Assembly (NCBI GenBank): GCA_001692895.1
Contig: KV748180.1
Location: 2,040,195-2,104,194 of the forward strand
Length of the DNA stretch: 64,000 nucleotides
Direction: 5' to 3'
Source of the DNA: Cenococcum geophilum 1.58
Lineage: Eukaryota > Ascomycota > Dothideomycetes > Gloniales > Gloniaceae
The notes under the pieces are model-generated. The model did not search any database. It was not told the origin of the DNA and was given only the letters and a program-made list of their open reading frames with translations. Position 1 is the first letter of the stretch. Each line of letters begins with the position of its first letter. This document shows, piece after piece, positions 24,831 to 36,875 of the stretch. The translations under genes and the position numbers were made by a program.

Positions 24831-25478
24831 ATGCGTATTTCTTAGGTTAACGACAATAAGGCCGTTTCGGATATTTAAAGCGGCAAAATTACTCTAGAAG
24901 ACTTAGACGATAAGAGTATATACCAGCTAAGTAAGATAAATAAACTAACTAGTCTATATCTAAACCCCTACGATTTATATAATAAAGATAACGGCGAGTA
25001 TAATAGCTCCGCCGCTAATTAGATAAAGTAATACTACTTAAATTCCTACCTATAGGGTTCCCGGGCGATATACAACTAAATTAATAAAATGATCTTAAAC
25101 GATAAATAGGAGATCGACGATATTGTAGGGGAAAGGATAACTAAGACAGGACGCGAATATAAGGTAGTTTAGAAGGATACCTAGGTCTATAAAAGTAGGC
25201 TACTAAATATAAGGGAGGCTCTTAGGTTTTACTAAAGGCGCGTTAGGTATACTAAAGTCTAGAGCGCTAAGCAGCATCTAATTATAGTAGCGACGTCGTA
25301 AGAGGGTAGAATAAATCGGAAGAGACGCTTCTCCTAAGTTATGTAGAATAGCAATACTACCTTAATTACTACGGAAAAAGCTAAAAAAAGTATTGAGTAG
25401 TTCTTGCTCTATAGCTAAGGTGGCAATTTATTTACTAATCTCGTCTTACGCCGTAAAAGGATATATACTTTTATTTGA
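24831..25478 (+). pseudogene. Chromodomain-containing protein remnant
   Basis: ATG at 24,831 and a TGA (not a RIP product) at 25,476-25,478 share one frame of 215 residues with only TAG/TAA inside. After an acidic N-terminal half (EDLDDKSIYQLSKINKLTSL) comes EIDDIVGERITKTGREYKVV*KDT (about 25,105-25,180), which fits a chromodomain: I-x-x-I-V then Y-x-V-x-W-K, with the W codon now a stop, and a following helix RLLNIREALRFY. Chromodomains bind methylated histone tails and also occur at gypsy integrase C-termini. No integrase precedes it, so a stand-alone small protein is favoured. The function is inferred. Confidence 0.6.
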
Positions 25479-26513
25479 AAATATATTACTACTAAGTAAA
25501 TCGCCATTAATTTCAGCTAATTGTTTAAGGTTAGGTTAGAGAAGTAGAAGCTACTTAATAAAGAATTATACTTATTGTTTTGTTATTATATTATATTTTA
25601 AGCCAGTTAGCTTCTTAAGATGGATATTAGTTAAGGACTTACTTTAATAGCACGATTGCTTTAGTAAGATCTTTTAACTATAGGTAATTGCTTACTTTTA
25701 GAAACCGAAGCTAGGGCTCTACGTTTATAAATAGGAGGAAAGATAAAATTTAAATACTATAGACAAAGTAGAACAATTTAAGAATTGCGCTAACCTTAAG
25801 GTTATGCTTAAATATCCTAATAGCAGAATCTCTAGTGCCTCTTAGAATTTTCCAATCTCTGTTAAATAACTTAAGTATTAGGTCATTTCGAATATAGTCC
25901 TAGGCTTTCCTACTAGGAACGACATTATTTTACGGCTGGCTCTTTTTGCGCCTTTTTAAAAAGATAGCTAATTTAGCTTAGATATAGGAGTTAAAGCTTT
26001 CCCGTAATTTAACTTAACTGATTTGCCTTTATACGATGCCTTTGTGCGTCCTGCTTTTAGCCTACCTTATATCTCAAATATAGGCGCGGATGCGATGAAT
26101 ATCCTTAACCTTACTATTGGCAGAATTAACTAATTTGCTCTTGCTCTAAGATTCCTATAATAAATTAATAATAATACGCGCAGTTATACAGTTAAATATT
26201 AGCTGTATTATTCGTATAATAGATAGAAAAGGAAGGCCGGAAGTAATAACTATATTATTAAATTAGGAGAACAGAATTGGAACAGGGGGTATTAATTATT
26301 AAAAATTATAACGTAACGCGTCTAAAATATTTATGTCGATAGTAGGGTTTAAAGAGATGCGTTGCTTTTTAGATAACAATAGGGCGATATACTTTACGTT
26401 AGCGCTTCCTTCTATAAGGGTAAAGATAGTCGAATTCCCTTAAACGGCGCTAATTTTTGGGTAGTTACTGTTGCTAAAGGAATTAGTAAGGGTAGATCTA
26501 CGTATAAATTAAC
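25479..26513. other. RIP-degraded spacer, no recognisable gene
   Basis: Stop-filled on both strands, with no repeat or structure of note apart from short TA tracts. Confidence 0.4.
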
Positions 26514-28676
26514 CTACCTCTTAGGCGGCCCGCCTCTAATAATACTAAGGTCGTTCTCCGTAATAGGAGCCTAGCTATATTTTCTGCTGCAAAACTAATA
26601 GTTAAGAGGAGGTTCCCAGTCCTCCTTAAGTGTGAAGTTAATAGCTTTAGTAATATTAACTCTATTATTTAAAATTTAATGGTATATATACGGTAATATG
26701 ATAACCATTTCCCTAGGCTAGTAATGGGTGATTTTGTAGCGAATATGCTAGAGATTAAGTAACTCCTTATATAGTATAAGATCTATATACCGGATGAATT
26801 AGGAGCAGGCTAACTTCTGTACCTTAGAGTTCGATTTTTGCTTTTAAAAGTTAAAAACCTCCTTAATTCTATCTTTTAACTGGCATATATTGTTAGGGGA
26901 GACTATTAACTAAGACTTGGGGGCTTTAGTATAAACAAGATTTATAGAGCTAAGTCTAGCATCTTCTATATATATAGTTGCCGGCGTATTTTAAGAACTA
27001 CTAATATATATATATAGTAAATGTATCCTAAGGATCTTTGCCTTTATCTTATTAAGTTAAGTCCTATAGTTAAGAAGTGACTTACTACCTAAACTAATTA
27101 TTTCCTGTTCTTCGCTAGTAGAGGTAGGGTAAATTAAGTACGGGAGGGTTTTGTTCTGGATTTTAGTAGCGCAAAATAGGTTTATAGCAGTAGACGGTTA
27201 ATGAGAAAGAATTCTTGGGATCCTAAACTTGTCTTTTTATTAATTGGAAGACGCCTGGTATATAAGGTTGCATATAGTATAGTTTATAACCTCCTTAGTA
27301 CGTAAAGGCCGTATTATATAAGCCGTATAATTAAAGTTTAAGGGGGCACTGTGCTTCCCTATAATTTAGCCTTCTATAGATTTTAAGTAAGTAGAGAGCG
27401 CGTCTAGCGGAACCGAGACTTTAAAATAGCTAATTTTCTATAAGGCTGGATCTCTTTTTATAATTGTTTAAATTGTTTATATAAGATGGCTTATATTAAT
27501 AGTGTCAAATCGGCTAGAACCTATATACTCCTAATATTCGCAAGACTCCTTTAGTCTATTATTAGGCTCTTCTCTAGCTTTATCTCTTCTAGCCTTTATA
27601 GGTGCTAAAAGTTTAACACTTTTCTTATGTTTCCGCTTAAGGCTAGTATATTTAAGGCTGGCATACTTAAGGCGAGAGATAATTTTCTATAGCTTTATAA
27701 TAATTAACCTAAGTTAGAGCCCTTTAGGCTAGGTAGACTGTGCTTAGATTAGTGCTAATAGGGGTATAATAAAGGGGACTATACGTACTTAAGTTAAGCG
27801 TTTAAAAGCTTTAAGTGAGTTTAGGAGAGTTTACTATAACCGTAACTATTATAATATTATTCTTAGGCGTGGGAGAGAAGTGAGTGCGTATGGGCCCTAT
27901 ACCTTAATCTTAGAAGCTGCATCGAGGTATAGTTACGTGAAATTTCTTAGATTGTCCTAGCGATAGCTAGCCTATAAAAGGGCTGAGATATAGGATCTAA
28001 ATTGCTTAGCGTTAGGATTGTATAAAAGAGTTGCCGTATAAAGTGGCTAGGACTTTTTCCATTTTTAGGAAAGATCGATTTTAGATTAAATAGATAGGAT
28101 AGCGTTTGCTTCCTTAGCTTTAAGGTTACTAAGCTTTTATAATGCTAATATATACTAGCCCTAGCGGCTCTAGGCAAATCTTGTGTAATAGTTGACTTCT
28201 AAAGAGATAGGGGTAGTATGTAGAATAATTAGATAATGTAAATACCCTAACTCTGCATGTAAAACGACAAAGTTTAACCTTACTATAGCTACTTTAGTAG
28301 TCTTTAGTAGCCTGGCTCTGTGTTGTAGTATATAAACCCACCACGCCTATAAAGCGGAGACCACCCCTAATATAATTTAGTGGACTTAAGAGACTTATTC
28401 CTACAAAACGTGATATAAAAATTTTAAGATTAAGCTAGACTAAGATACTAAAAGGAATTAATAAGGCTATAATAAAGCCCGTATGGTGTTGCCATTGCTG
28501 TAAATAATAAGACAATGCTGGGCTGGAAAATTAGGTGTAGACTATTACACCTATATTGCTACCGCTTACCTTATAGGTTTAGTATTAGAAAAGCGGGGTC
28601 TGTTTCCTAATAACTTTTCATTATAATACGCTATTCTTTAAACTGCCTGTACCGTGCCCTATATAATAGGTCGCAT
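26514..28676 (-). pseudogene. Large unrecognised gene, about 720 codons in one frame
   Basis: From ATG at 28,676 (minus) a single frame runs to TAG at 26,514-26,516, a span of exactly 721 codons. It is interrupted only by TAG/TAA at positions plausible for Q or W. Segments include EKLLGNRPRFSNTKP near the N-terminus, KTTKVAIVRLNFVVLHAELG, PLYTATLLYNPNAKQFRSYI in the middle, a lysine-rich stretch LKRKHKKSVKLLAPIKARRD, and a C-terminus ending ITENDLSIIRGGPPKR. There is no membrane segment or signal peptide, and no domain that I recognise. It is the longest single-frame remnant in the window, so it is a good candidate for a characteristic cargo gene. The final TAG might itself be a former W. Confidence 0.6.
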
Positions 28677-29097
28677 TTAATAAAAGCAAGTTTTATAACT
28701 TGCCGCTACTTTAGTAAACTTTAAATGAGCTAGTTAGATAAAGTAGACTTTTTATAAAGCTAATATTAGTTGACTGGTATATCTATTCGGCATCGCGTAT
28801 ACTATACTTAAGTTAGACGCTATATTTTAGTAGAAAGTAAAAAAAGCGGTTATTTTACTATAAAAACCTAAGTTTATAGTTAATAAAGAAATGACCTTAA
28901 AGGGAGTATTAATCGCGTTCTATATAAGGTATATAAAGAGGTTTCTAGCGCACTTTTTTACTTAAAGTAAAAGTTATAAGAGAATTAAGATGCTAAAAAT
29001 AGAAATTTTAATTTTAGTATAGTTATATATAATTGCAAATTTTTCTCTAAAACTCTACTAGGAAAATAAAGCATGAAAAAAATATATAAAGAGTATA
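28677..29097. other. Intergenic spacer between divergent remnants
   Basis: Separates the minus-strand 721-codon gene from a plus-strand gene starting at 29,098, so it probably held divergent promoters. RIP damage hides any motif. Confidence 0.35.
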
Positions 29098-29802
29098 ATG
29101 GAGACAGCGGTGCCGTTTACAATTAGCGTAATATTTAAGTATATTAGCCATCTTTTTATTTTAAGTAATCTACTTAGGCCGTAAGCAGAAGACAAGCTTA
29201 ATATAGTTATTTCCCTAAATAAAGTAAGGCTTATTACTAGAGATAACGACCTTTACTAATGGTAGCTAACCCCTAAAAAATAATACCTCTTTAAAAAACA
29301 CCTAAGTAAACATTCTATTATAGCGTATTAGGATCTATACTTGGGTATTAAAAACACTATTAGAGCTATAAGAACTAAAACTATAGAGGTATAAAACTAC
29401 TAATACTATTTAATATAAGCTAATAGTTTCTAGAAAGAATTTAATTCCTATAGATATCTAACCTACGAAATTAGGAGTTAAGGGTTAGGTATAAGAGAAC
29501 TATAGAATATAGAAGCTAGAAGAGAGTAGTAGAAGAGTAACGGAGATAATAAAGGGCTTGGTAATTTAAACGTTAAAATTGCAGAACTATAGCGGGAATG
29601 CCGTTTAATAAGGAAAGCTGCTGTTTATTATTAGGAAAAGGCTTCGCGATATAAATGAGGGATTAATGAGTTTTTAAAAGTACTATAAAAGCTATATATT
29701 AAGACTCTATTAGAATATCTAGTGCCAAATTTCGGTACCTAGCTAATTATTAACCTTTACTACTATTACTTCCACTATTTAATGCCTCCTTTAACTCCCT
29801 AA
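29098..29802 (+). pseudogene. Unrecognised 234-residue gene, probable coiled coil
   Basis: ATG at 29,098 and TAA at 29,800-29,802 share one frame with only RIP-type internal stops (one TGA late). It begins METAVPFTISVIFKYISHLF. The centre is charged and heptad-like (KNTIRAIRTKTIEV, then KIAEL*RECRLIRKAAVYY*), suggesting coiled coil, and the end is aromatic (NLYYYYFHYLMPPLTP). The family is not recognised. Confidence 0.5.
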
Positions 29803-31726
29803 TTCTTGCACTAATAGAGAATGCCTATGCTTATATCTTGGCTATGTAATTGTTAAGATAATTAAGCCGTCTGTTATTAATAATTAGTTTAGACAAAGAT
29901 ATAATCCATCTAATTTCACCTACTTAGCTATTAGCTCTTATTTAAGCAATATTAATAAAGTAATTTTTCTTAATAATCTAAAACTTACTTTTTCTAAAGC
30001 TCTTGTGCTAGTATATAGACATTAGGTGGCTTAGAACCTATTAATATATAGGTCTCGGCCGATGATTTTAGGTTAATATGTGTGTATATAAGGCCTAGAT
30101 CTAGATTAGGCTAATATCCTTACTTATTTTAGTCTTCCTAATTAGGCTGTAGCTGTTCTAGTATAGCCCCCTGGCTAAAAGGTTGCTAAAATATATTAGA
30201 GTGTTATAGCGTAGCTATATCTAGGTTGTCTAAAAACTAAATATTATTAAGGTTAAGAGGATCGATTTCAATAGAACCCTAATCTATCTTTAGAATTTTA
30301 TTTATAATTCTCTCCTAGTATTTATTATCTGCCAGAGAGTTATAGCTAGTTATAGTAGGATACGGCCTTATAGAAAAGGATTAATAGAGTTTAAGTAAAA
30401 GGATATTAGTCTTGCTACATAGGTGCTCTTTATCTTTAAGTAATTATAAAGCTAGGTATCTTTCTAGCGTTAATGCTGCCTTAAGTTAGAAACCCTAGCG
30501 CTTAGTAAGTATAGAGCGCCTAAGGCGATTTAGCTAATAGTTAAACTTCGCGGAGCGCCTAATTAATTATAGTGTTTCGTAATATATAAAGAGTCCGGTA
30601 ATACTATAGGCGTAAAACGCCTAATTGACTTTAGATGGTAATACTGTAGGCATAAGTTCTAAAGTTAGTTCTAGTAATTGTTCTTTAGAAGCTAATATGT
30701 ATAAAGCGCTTAGCCGGTTACACTAGGAGCTATATAGAGTGGCTAGCTAATTAGTAGATATATATAGTCTATTATTACCTACTACGCTTACGCCGCTCTT
30801 TACTACCTACTATTCTATTAGTATTCTGGCATTAGCTTAAAAACTTACTAATTAATATTTATTTAATCTAGAACGTAGATTTAAAAGACTGTCCTTTAAA
30901 ATGCTCGCAATTTAACCCCTTATTTTCTTAACTTATTACCTATAAAGTTATCTACTATAGAGGCTGTTACTTAGTCGGAGGGTTGGTTACTAAATAATAA
31001 AAACCTTCTTTATAAACTCCGGGCTATACTACCCCCTCTTTCTTAGTTTAAGCTTATAACAGCCTTTAACAGAAAGACTACCGGTTTACCTTAAATAAAG
31101 TTAGTAATTAAGTTATAGTAGAAACGCCTAAACTAAAATCCTAAGAAGAACTAAAATCCTAGGAAGAACTAAAAGCTTAAAAAAGTTTAAATAGTGGATC
31201 TCCTCTTACGCCTATAGAGTAGCTATAAGGTTAGATATAAGCAAGTAAACTAAAAAGGGGCTACTAATATAGTAGGTAAATTGCAAAAAGGACTTCTAAC
31301 TTTTTACTTATTATACGGTTTAACATAAAATATAGGACTAGGAATTACCTTTCCTCCCTTAACCCCTATAGTTCCACACACCTATAGCTATTAACTTAGT
31401 AAGGAGGTATAAGCTGGATTTAGCGTAAACTATATTATCATTTTATTCCCTTCTAAGTTGGTAAAGTAGCAACGTTAATAGTAGGGTGGCGTAAAATGGT
31501 TTTATTTAGCGCTATATATAATTTTAAAATAGGTAGCTCTTTAATTTTAAGGCAGGTAGTATTTAATAGTAATTTTAGTAGAAACGTACGCGCATATATA
31601 GATCTTTCTTTTAGTAGTAAGTAATTAGCGCTTAGCGGTTGTGCTAGGGTAATATATACTTATACCTCTCCTATATACTATAGTAAAATAGACATGACCT
31701 ATAATTAGCAGTAGTTTATAATTAAA
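29803..31726 (-). other. RIP-degraded stretch with a minus-strand coding-like block
   Basis: The minus strand at about 30,150-30,560 reads KAALTLERYLAL*LLKDKEH and DPLNLNNI*FLDNLDIATL with RIP-type stops, so a gene once lay here. At 30,600 and 30,640 GGTAATACTRTAGGC occurs twice. At 31,131-31,184 an 18-bp unit (AACTAAAATCCTARGAAG) is repeated three times. The product is not recognised. Confidence 0.4.
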
Positions 31727-32521
31727 ATGTTAATTTATATACTGGTATAGGAAGCCTTTATTCTAGAATTATATTATACTCTAGAAATATAAATAACGTA
31801 ACCTATTACACTAACTATAAGGATAAAAGCTAGTGCTATAGCTTAGCGGTATACCTCTAGTAGAAAAAAACTACTTAAGTACTAATAATTATAGGACCCT
31901 AAATATTGCTAGCACTATAAGATATATAACAGGCGCTTGGATTAGGACTTCCTTAGGGACTTCTTTATTAGAGAGTAATGGACAATATAATATATTTATA
32001 GTCTAGAAACTTAAGTTTCTTATAATTGGATAGCAATTTCCTAGATTTAAAATTAGAGACGTAAGGAGTAATAAGAAGCCTTTAAAGCTAGAGAAGAGTT
32101 AAAAAGGAGGCTTAATAATTACTAAAAGTAATTAAGTCGCGCGACCGCGACGGCCAAATAACTTAGAAAGATGTTCTAAGATATTAGGGAATAAAATTAA
32201 TTCGATAAGCTATTTAAAATATAGGATATTATTTTAAAGAATAAAAGGAAATAAGCGAGGATCGCTAAGCTTAAAGCAGTTGTTTTATTATAGTGGGTAT
32301 AAATCTAGTAATATCTAGATAATAAGATGGCTTAAGAGACTCTTTTAGGTATTTTATGCCTCGCCTTTATATAAGATTTCCTATTAACTTAGATCCTAGT
32401 TAACTCGATTTAATATCCTAGTTAGGTTAGGGAGGCTTTAGAAGATATTTCTTTAAATAGTTTAAAAATCTATATTTACCTACTTTATGCTTTAAAACTA
32501 GCCGTAATATAGTGTCTTTAA
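31727..32521 (+). pseudogene. Unrecognised gene of about 265 codons, helical and basic
   Basis: ATG at 31,727 starts one frame that runs to about 32,521 with only TAG/TAA stops. It reads MLIYILV*EAFILELYYTLE, then HYKIYNRRLD*DFLRDFFIR, a strongly basic helix EAFKAREELKRRLNNY*K*L and IILKNKRK*ARIAKLKAVVL. The central part is likely coiled coil. No domain is recognised. It is oriented like the K-rich gene that follows. Confidence 0.5.
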
Positions 32522-33284
32522 ATAATATAGTAATTTGCTAGTAATATAAGTAATAAAGGCAACCTCTATAGATAGTAAATTATTTAATTTAAATTATATA
32601 TTAAGTATATTTAAGACCCTCTATATAGACGTGATTAAAAGGGCTAATATTACCCTATGTTTAATAAAACGCCACCTTAGTTTTAAGGCCGTATCCCCTT
32701 TTAATTTACTAAAATAGATATAAATTATATATAGTAGTATCTATATATAATTACTAGAGTCTAAATATATACTACTATATATAATTAAGGCAAATATAAA
32801 AGGGTAGTTTCCTTTCATTTAAATCTTTAGAAATTTATTATTAGGCACTAGCGCTAATTTATTAAAAATAGCTAATAGCGCGCCCCCTACTCTATAAGCG
32901 ACCCTATTCCCTAATAATAATCTCTAAAAAAAGNAATAGAGNAANGNAGATAGGGNTAAAGAACTAGCTAAACCTAAATAAGAAAACCAAATACGCCAGA
33001 ATAAGATTAACAAAATTCTTAAGTGGAGTAATAACAACGCCGGTCTACTAAAATTTATTTAACTTAAAAAGGGCGACAACCTAAGTCCTACTTAGAAAAT
33101 ATAAGCGTGGCGGAAGGTAGTATAGGAAGTATATCTAAAGCGGGGTAGTATAAATAATGGCGATAAGGCTCTTTAAAGTATAGAGTTTAATATATATATA
33201 ATATACAACTAACTTTTATATAGTTATTATAAACGTTACTAAAAAACTTAATGTTCTAAGTGAATATGTTAAAGAAATAAAGAA
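32522..33284. other. RIP-degraded stretch with ambiguous bases
   Basis: Contains N at 32,934, 32,942, 32,945, 32,947 and 32,956, pointing to an unresolved position in the assembly. A plus-strand block near 32,965-33,110 (NKINKILKWSNNNAGLLKFI) is coding-like. Confidence 0.5.
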
Positions 33285-34250
33285 TTAAACCCCTAAGAAG
33301 GGTCCAATTAACTTTAACTATCCTCTTAATAGTAAAAAAAAAGGTATAAAGAGGCCAGAGCTAAATAATAGGTTTAGCCGTAGTAAGTCCTTAACCGCGC
33401 TATAAGATCTAATAACAGATAAGGACGGAGATTAAGAAATAAAAGATGATGATTTTAATCCTAATTAAGTTAGTAAATTTCATATTAACCACTAAAATAA
33501 AAAGTTAGTTCCTATTTTTTGGCGAGTTATTATTAAAGACAACTCTATAGCTTTTAATAACCTAAGAAAAATAAATTAAGAAGCTATTAAATATAATGAA
33601 GTATATAACTGCTATAAACTCTTAGGCACTATTTATTATAAGATAGTTCTTTTATTATTAAAGGATTTAAGAAATACACTTATATATATAATAAAAGGAG
33701 AACTAGATAATTTTAGTATAGGGATAGTAAAAAACCACCTAGATATAATTAATACTAAATTACTAGCAGCCTAGTATAGAGAATAAAGAAAGGATCTTCT
33801 AAACTTTCTTCCTTTTACCCTTACTCTTAATAATAATGTTCTTAAAAGATAGTAGGTAGAGTAGTAGGCGTTTTTATAATCGGACCTATCTATAAAGAAG
33901 AAAAAAGCCAAGAAAGATAAGGGGAAGAAGAAAAAGGGGAAGGAAAAGAAGAAGGAAAAAAAGAAGAAAAAGAAGAAAGGGAAGAAAGGAAAAAAGGAAG
34001 TAAAGAAAAAGAAAGGGAAGAAGAAGGATTATATAAAGGTTACCGAAGATAACACTAATAAAACTTTTTAAACCTTTAGCAGCGACGAAGAAGCAAGGTT
34101 AAGTCTTGTTAGATAGCTAATAGTAGTAGCTTAAGGGCTAGTAGGAGGCGGGTTATAGTAGCTATTAGCTCTTAATTTAGTATTTAAAGATATTTAACGG
34201 TTATAAAAGGTATATATTTATTACAAGCGGAAGATTTAGTAAGGGGATTT
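33285..34250 (+). pseudogene. Gene remnant with poly-lysine tract
   Basis: A plus-strand frame from about 33,285 reads PINFNYPLNSKKKGIKRPEL and KKLVPIFWRVIIKDNSIAFN, then a run of almost pure Lys/Gly/Glu codons (33,892-34,030) followed by KDYIKVTEDNTNKTF. The tract survives because AAG, AAA, GAA and GGG contain no RIP target (CA/TG). Downstream a TTG-started 97-codon open frame (34,250-34,543) in another frame reads KYIKDVPFISITIRGIVLVD and may be the continuation after an indel. No family is recognised. Confidence 0.45.
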
Positions 34251-34543
34251 TGCAAATCTATAAGGATAAATACTTTAAGCTAATTATAAAAGGCATAAAG
34301 AAGTATATTAAGGATGTCCCCTTTATAAGTATTACTATTAGAGGTATAGTATTAGTAGATAGAGAATCGAGCCTAAAAGGTTATATCTCCTTAAAAGTTA
34401 AAAATAACACACCCTATTACACTAATATGCTAATTATAGCTATATATATTAAGGTAAAGGGTATAAAGAGGTGGTTTTTAAGGACCGTATTATATAATAA
34501 GTACGGATTAGGACTTATTAATAGGGAATTAGAGGGGTATTAG
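34250..34543 (+). CDS. 97-codon open segment, probable fragment of the K-rich gene
   Basis: Open but without an ATG (it begins TTG), so it is a surviving part of a longer frame. It reads GIKKYIKDVPFISITIRGIV and later GIKRWFLRTVLYNKYGLGLI, has mixed alpha/beta composition and no stop for 97 codons, which is rare here. It ends at TAG, which may be a former R/W codon because the frame continues as KKVK*LEPNSILKYTKK. The family is not recognised. Confidence 0.45.
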   Translation: MQIYKDKYFKLIIKGIKKYIKDVPFISITIRGIVLVDRESSLKGYISLKVKNNTPYYTNMLIIAIYIKVKGIKRWFLRTVLYNKYGLGLINRELEGY

Positions 34544-34596
34544 AAGAAGGTAAAGTAACTAGAGCCTAATAGTATACTAAAATATACTAAAAAGCA

Positions 34597-35418
34597 ATGG
34601 ATACTAGTAGGGGGGGGGAGCGGATAAGTAAGAGGAAATTTAGAAAGAGGGACAACTTAGACAACTTAGATAACTTAGATTTATCTTTCTTTAGGAACAA
34701 CTTAGATAATTTAAACTCGTCTTCCTTTAAGGACAACTCTAATAACTCTACCTCTAGGGATAACTCCTTATTAGATAAGTTATCGGAGGAAAAAGAGAAT
34801 AGTAACTTAGATTTAGATAATAAGGGCAATAAGGACAACTTAGGCTTATTTTCCTCTGGGGATAATAAGGACAACTCCTTGTCGGATAAGTTATTAGAGG
34901 AAGAAGAGGATAGCGACTTAAACGACTTAGATAACTTAAATAACTTAGGTAATAAGGATAATAAGGATAATAAAGAAGATAATAAGGATAATAAAGAAGA
35001 TAATAAGGATAATAAAGAAGATAATAAGGATGGGAAAGCAATAAAGGGTAAGGAAAATTCCCTAGTAATAAAGTATAAGAAGCTAATAGAATTAGGGAAA
35101 GAAAAGAAAGCTAAGAAAGAAAAGGGAAAGAAAGAAAAGGAAAAAGAGAAGAAAGGAAAGAATAAAGAAAAGAAGAAAAAGAAGAAGGAGAAGAAGAAGG
35201 AGAAGAAAAAGAAAAAGAAGGAAAAGAAAAGGAAGAAAAAGAAAAAGGAAAAAAAGAAGAAGGAAAAGGAGAAGGAAAAAAAGAGGAAGGAAAAGAAAAA
35301 GAAGAAAAAGGAGGAGGTAAAGAAGAAAAAGAATAAAGAGAAGAAGAAGAAAAAGAAAAATAAGAAGAAGAAAAAAAAAAATAGGGAAAAGGAAAGAATA
35401 AATCTAAGTAAGTTCTAG
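34597..35418 (+). CDS. 273-codon low-complexity ORF (Asn/Asp/Leu-rich then Lys-rich)
   Basis: This is the longest open frame in the window. It starts at ATG 34,597, followed at 34,609-34,617 by a nine-G run. The first half is N/D/L/S-rich with repeats such as DNLDNLDNLDLSFF and three in-frame 21-bp units (NKDNKED, 34,960-35,022). The second half is nearly uninterrupted Lys/Glu. It stays open because the codons used hold almost no CA or TG, so openness is not evidence of function. Beyond the stop the frame carries on with RIP-type stops (IGYRDSKIVL*DAKEMLKGF) to about 35,880, so it is probably the middle of a longer dead gene. Frames on the opposite strand are shadows. Confidence 0.5.
   Translation: MDTSRGGERISKRKFRKRDNLDNLDNLDLSFFRNNLDNLNSSSFKDNSNNSTSRDNSLLDKLSEEKENSNLDLDNKGNKDNLGLFSSGDNKDNSLSDKLLEEEEDSDLNDLDNLNNLGNKDNKDNKEDNKDNKEDNKDNKEDNKDGKAIKGKENSLVIKYKKLIELGKEKKAKKEKGKKEKEKEKKGKNKEKKKKKKEKKKEKKKKKKEKKRKKKKKEKKKKEKEKEKKRKEKKKKKKEEVKKKKNKEKKKKKKNKKKKKKNREKERINLSKF
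34960..35022. repeat. 21-bp tandem repeat, 3 copies
   Basis: AATAAGGATAATAAAGAAGAT is repeated exactly three times in frame with the surrounding ORF. It contains no CA or TG dinucleotide, so RIP cannot change it. Confidence 0.9.
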
Positions 35419-36875
35419 TATAGTAGTATTAAAGTAGTTCTAATATTAATAGGGTATAGAGATTCTAAAATCGTATTATAAGACGCTAAAGAAATGTTAA
35501 AAGGGTTTCTTAATAGTTTAGGGGAGTATAAATATCTAGAGGATAGTATATTAAAAATGCTAAAAGGAGGGCTTAATAAATTATATATAGAGATAAAAAG
35601 AGATATAAAAATAGATAAAAAGAGAAGAAATTAAATGCTAGTAAAAATTAAAGTAATAAAAAAGGAAATAGATATTAACGCGGAACTATAGTACTAGCTA
35701 GTCTAGTATTATTAAATAGAAATTAATTAATAATCTTTTAAGCCAAATTTTATTATTTTCTACTTATCTCCTCTAAGAAAGAAGAATAGCTCTAGAAGTA
35801 AAAGTTAGCTAAAAGATAGTAATATAGAGGAGATAATATTCGCGAAGTTTATTTTACGTAAGAATTATCTTATAAATTAGACGCCCTATAGTAAAATTCG
35901 GTTATAGGGCAGGGAAAGTATATATATACGGCTATCCCCTATAAAGTAGAGAATTTGTTAGTAAGGAGCGGTTAGTTTATAAGAACTTAGCAAACCTTAG
36001 CTTCGCTAAGACCCCTAACCTTTACCTTAAAGGGCCTTATTTTCTTCTTATTCTTATCTTTTCTTATACCACACCTCCCCCTCTTCTTATTACTTATTAC
36101 CGTCGTATTAAAATATATTCGCCCCTTAGCGCTAATATATATATAAGTATCCATTTTATATCTTTAACTAATAATTAATGTAGTTAATTACGGCCTTTCC
36201 TTTAGCCTCTTCTAACTCTAGCCTTTAGTATTAGCAACTTTCCAACGCTTATTAAGTTCTTTTAGTACTACCTCTATCCTCTTAGCGCGTATATATCCTT
36301 ATAATTCCACTTTCTCTTTTACCTCTCTTTTTTTAATTCCTAATTAAGACTACTCCGTAGTCATTTATATGCCCTTCCTAGGTAGGGATAGATAGGCGTA
36401 CCGCCTCGCCCCGCCTTCTTTACTAAGTTAAGTATACGTTATATAATTTAATTACGCGCTCTTTTCCCCTAGGATGCATTATATAGAGCCAATAGCTTTA
36501 GCGTCTGCTAATAGTTAAAGCCGCCTATATTATAAGGATATACTACTAGGTTACTTAGTAGAAACCTAGCTAAATATCTAAGCGGCTATACCCTACTAGG
36601 CTATTAGAACTAGACCTCGTAAGTAGTATTTTAGGTAGCTATATACGTATACCTATCTGCCTATATAGTTATATTAAAACGGGTATTTTAAGGACGCCGT
36701 GCGGTCTATAGGCTTAGGCGTAAAGGACTATCTAGCTACCTTACCACTTATAAGACGTTTAAGCGGTAAAGGTTTAGTCTTTTAGGTCAGAGTATATAAC
36801 TGCAAAGGATTAATACCAGCCAGTCTATATTAGGAGGGTAAGTATTACGCAGTATTCTATACCGCCTATTACTAA
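35419..36875. other. Tail of the K-rich gene, then RIP-degraded spacer
   Basis: Coding-like sequence of the K-rich gene fades near 35,880. At 35,883-35,910 GCCCTATA and TATAGGGC form an 8-bp stem. At about 35,995-36,012 CTTAGC-TTC-GCTAAG forms a small hairpin. The rest is stop-filled. Confidence 0.4.

Noticed and set aside
26514..28676. hAT transposase
   Set aside because: PLYTATLLYNPNAK in the middle loosely resembles a hAT segment, but no dimerisation region or other hAT blocks follow.
34587..35041. Two minus-strand open frames rich in Leu/Ser and Tyr/Pro
   Set aside because: They are complements of the low-complexity Asn/Asp/Lys ORF on the plus strand, and their composition is a by-product of that repeat.
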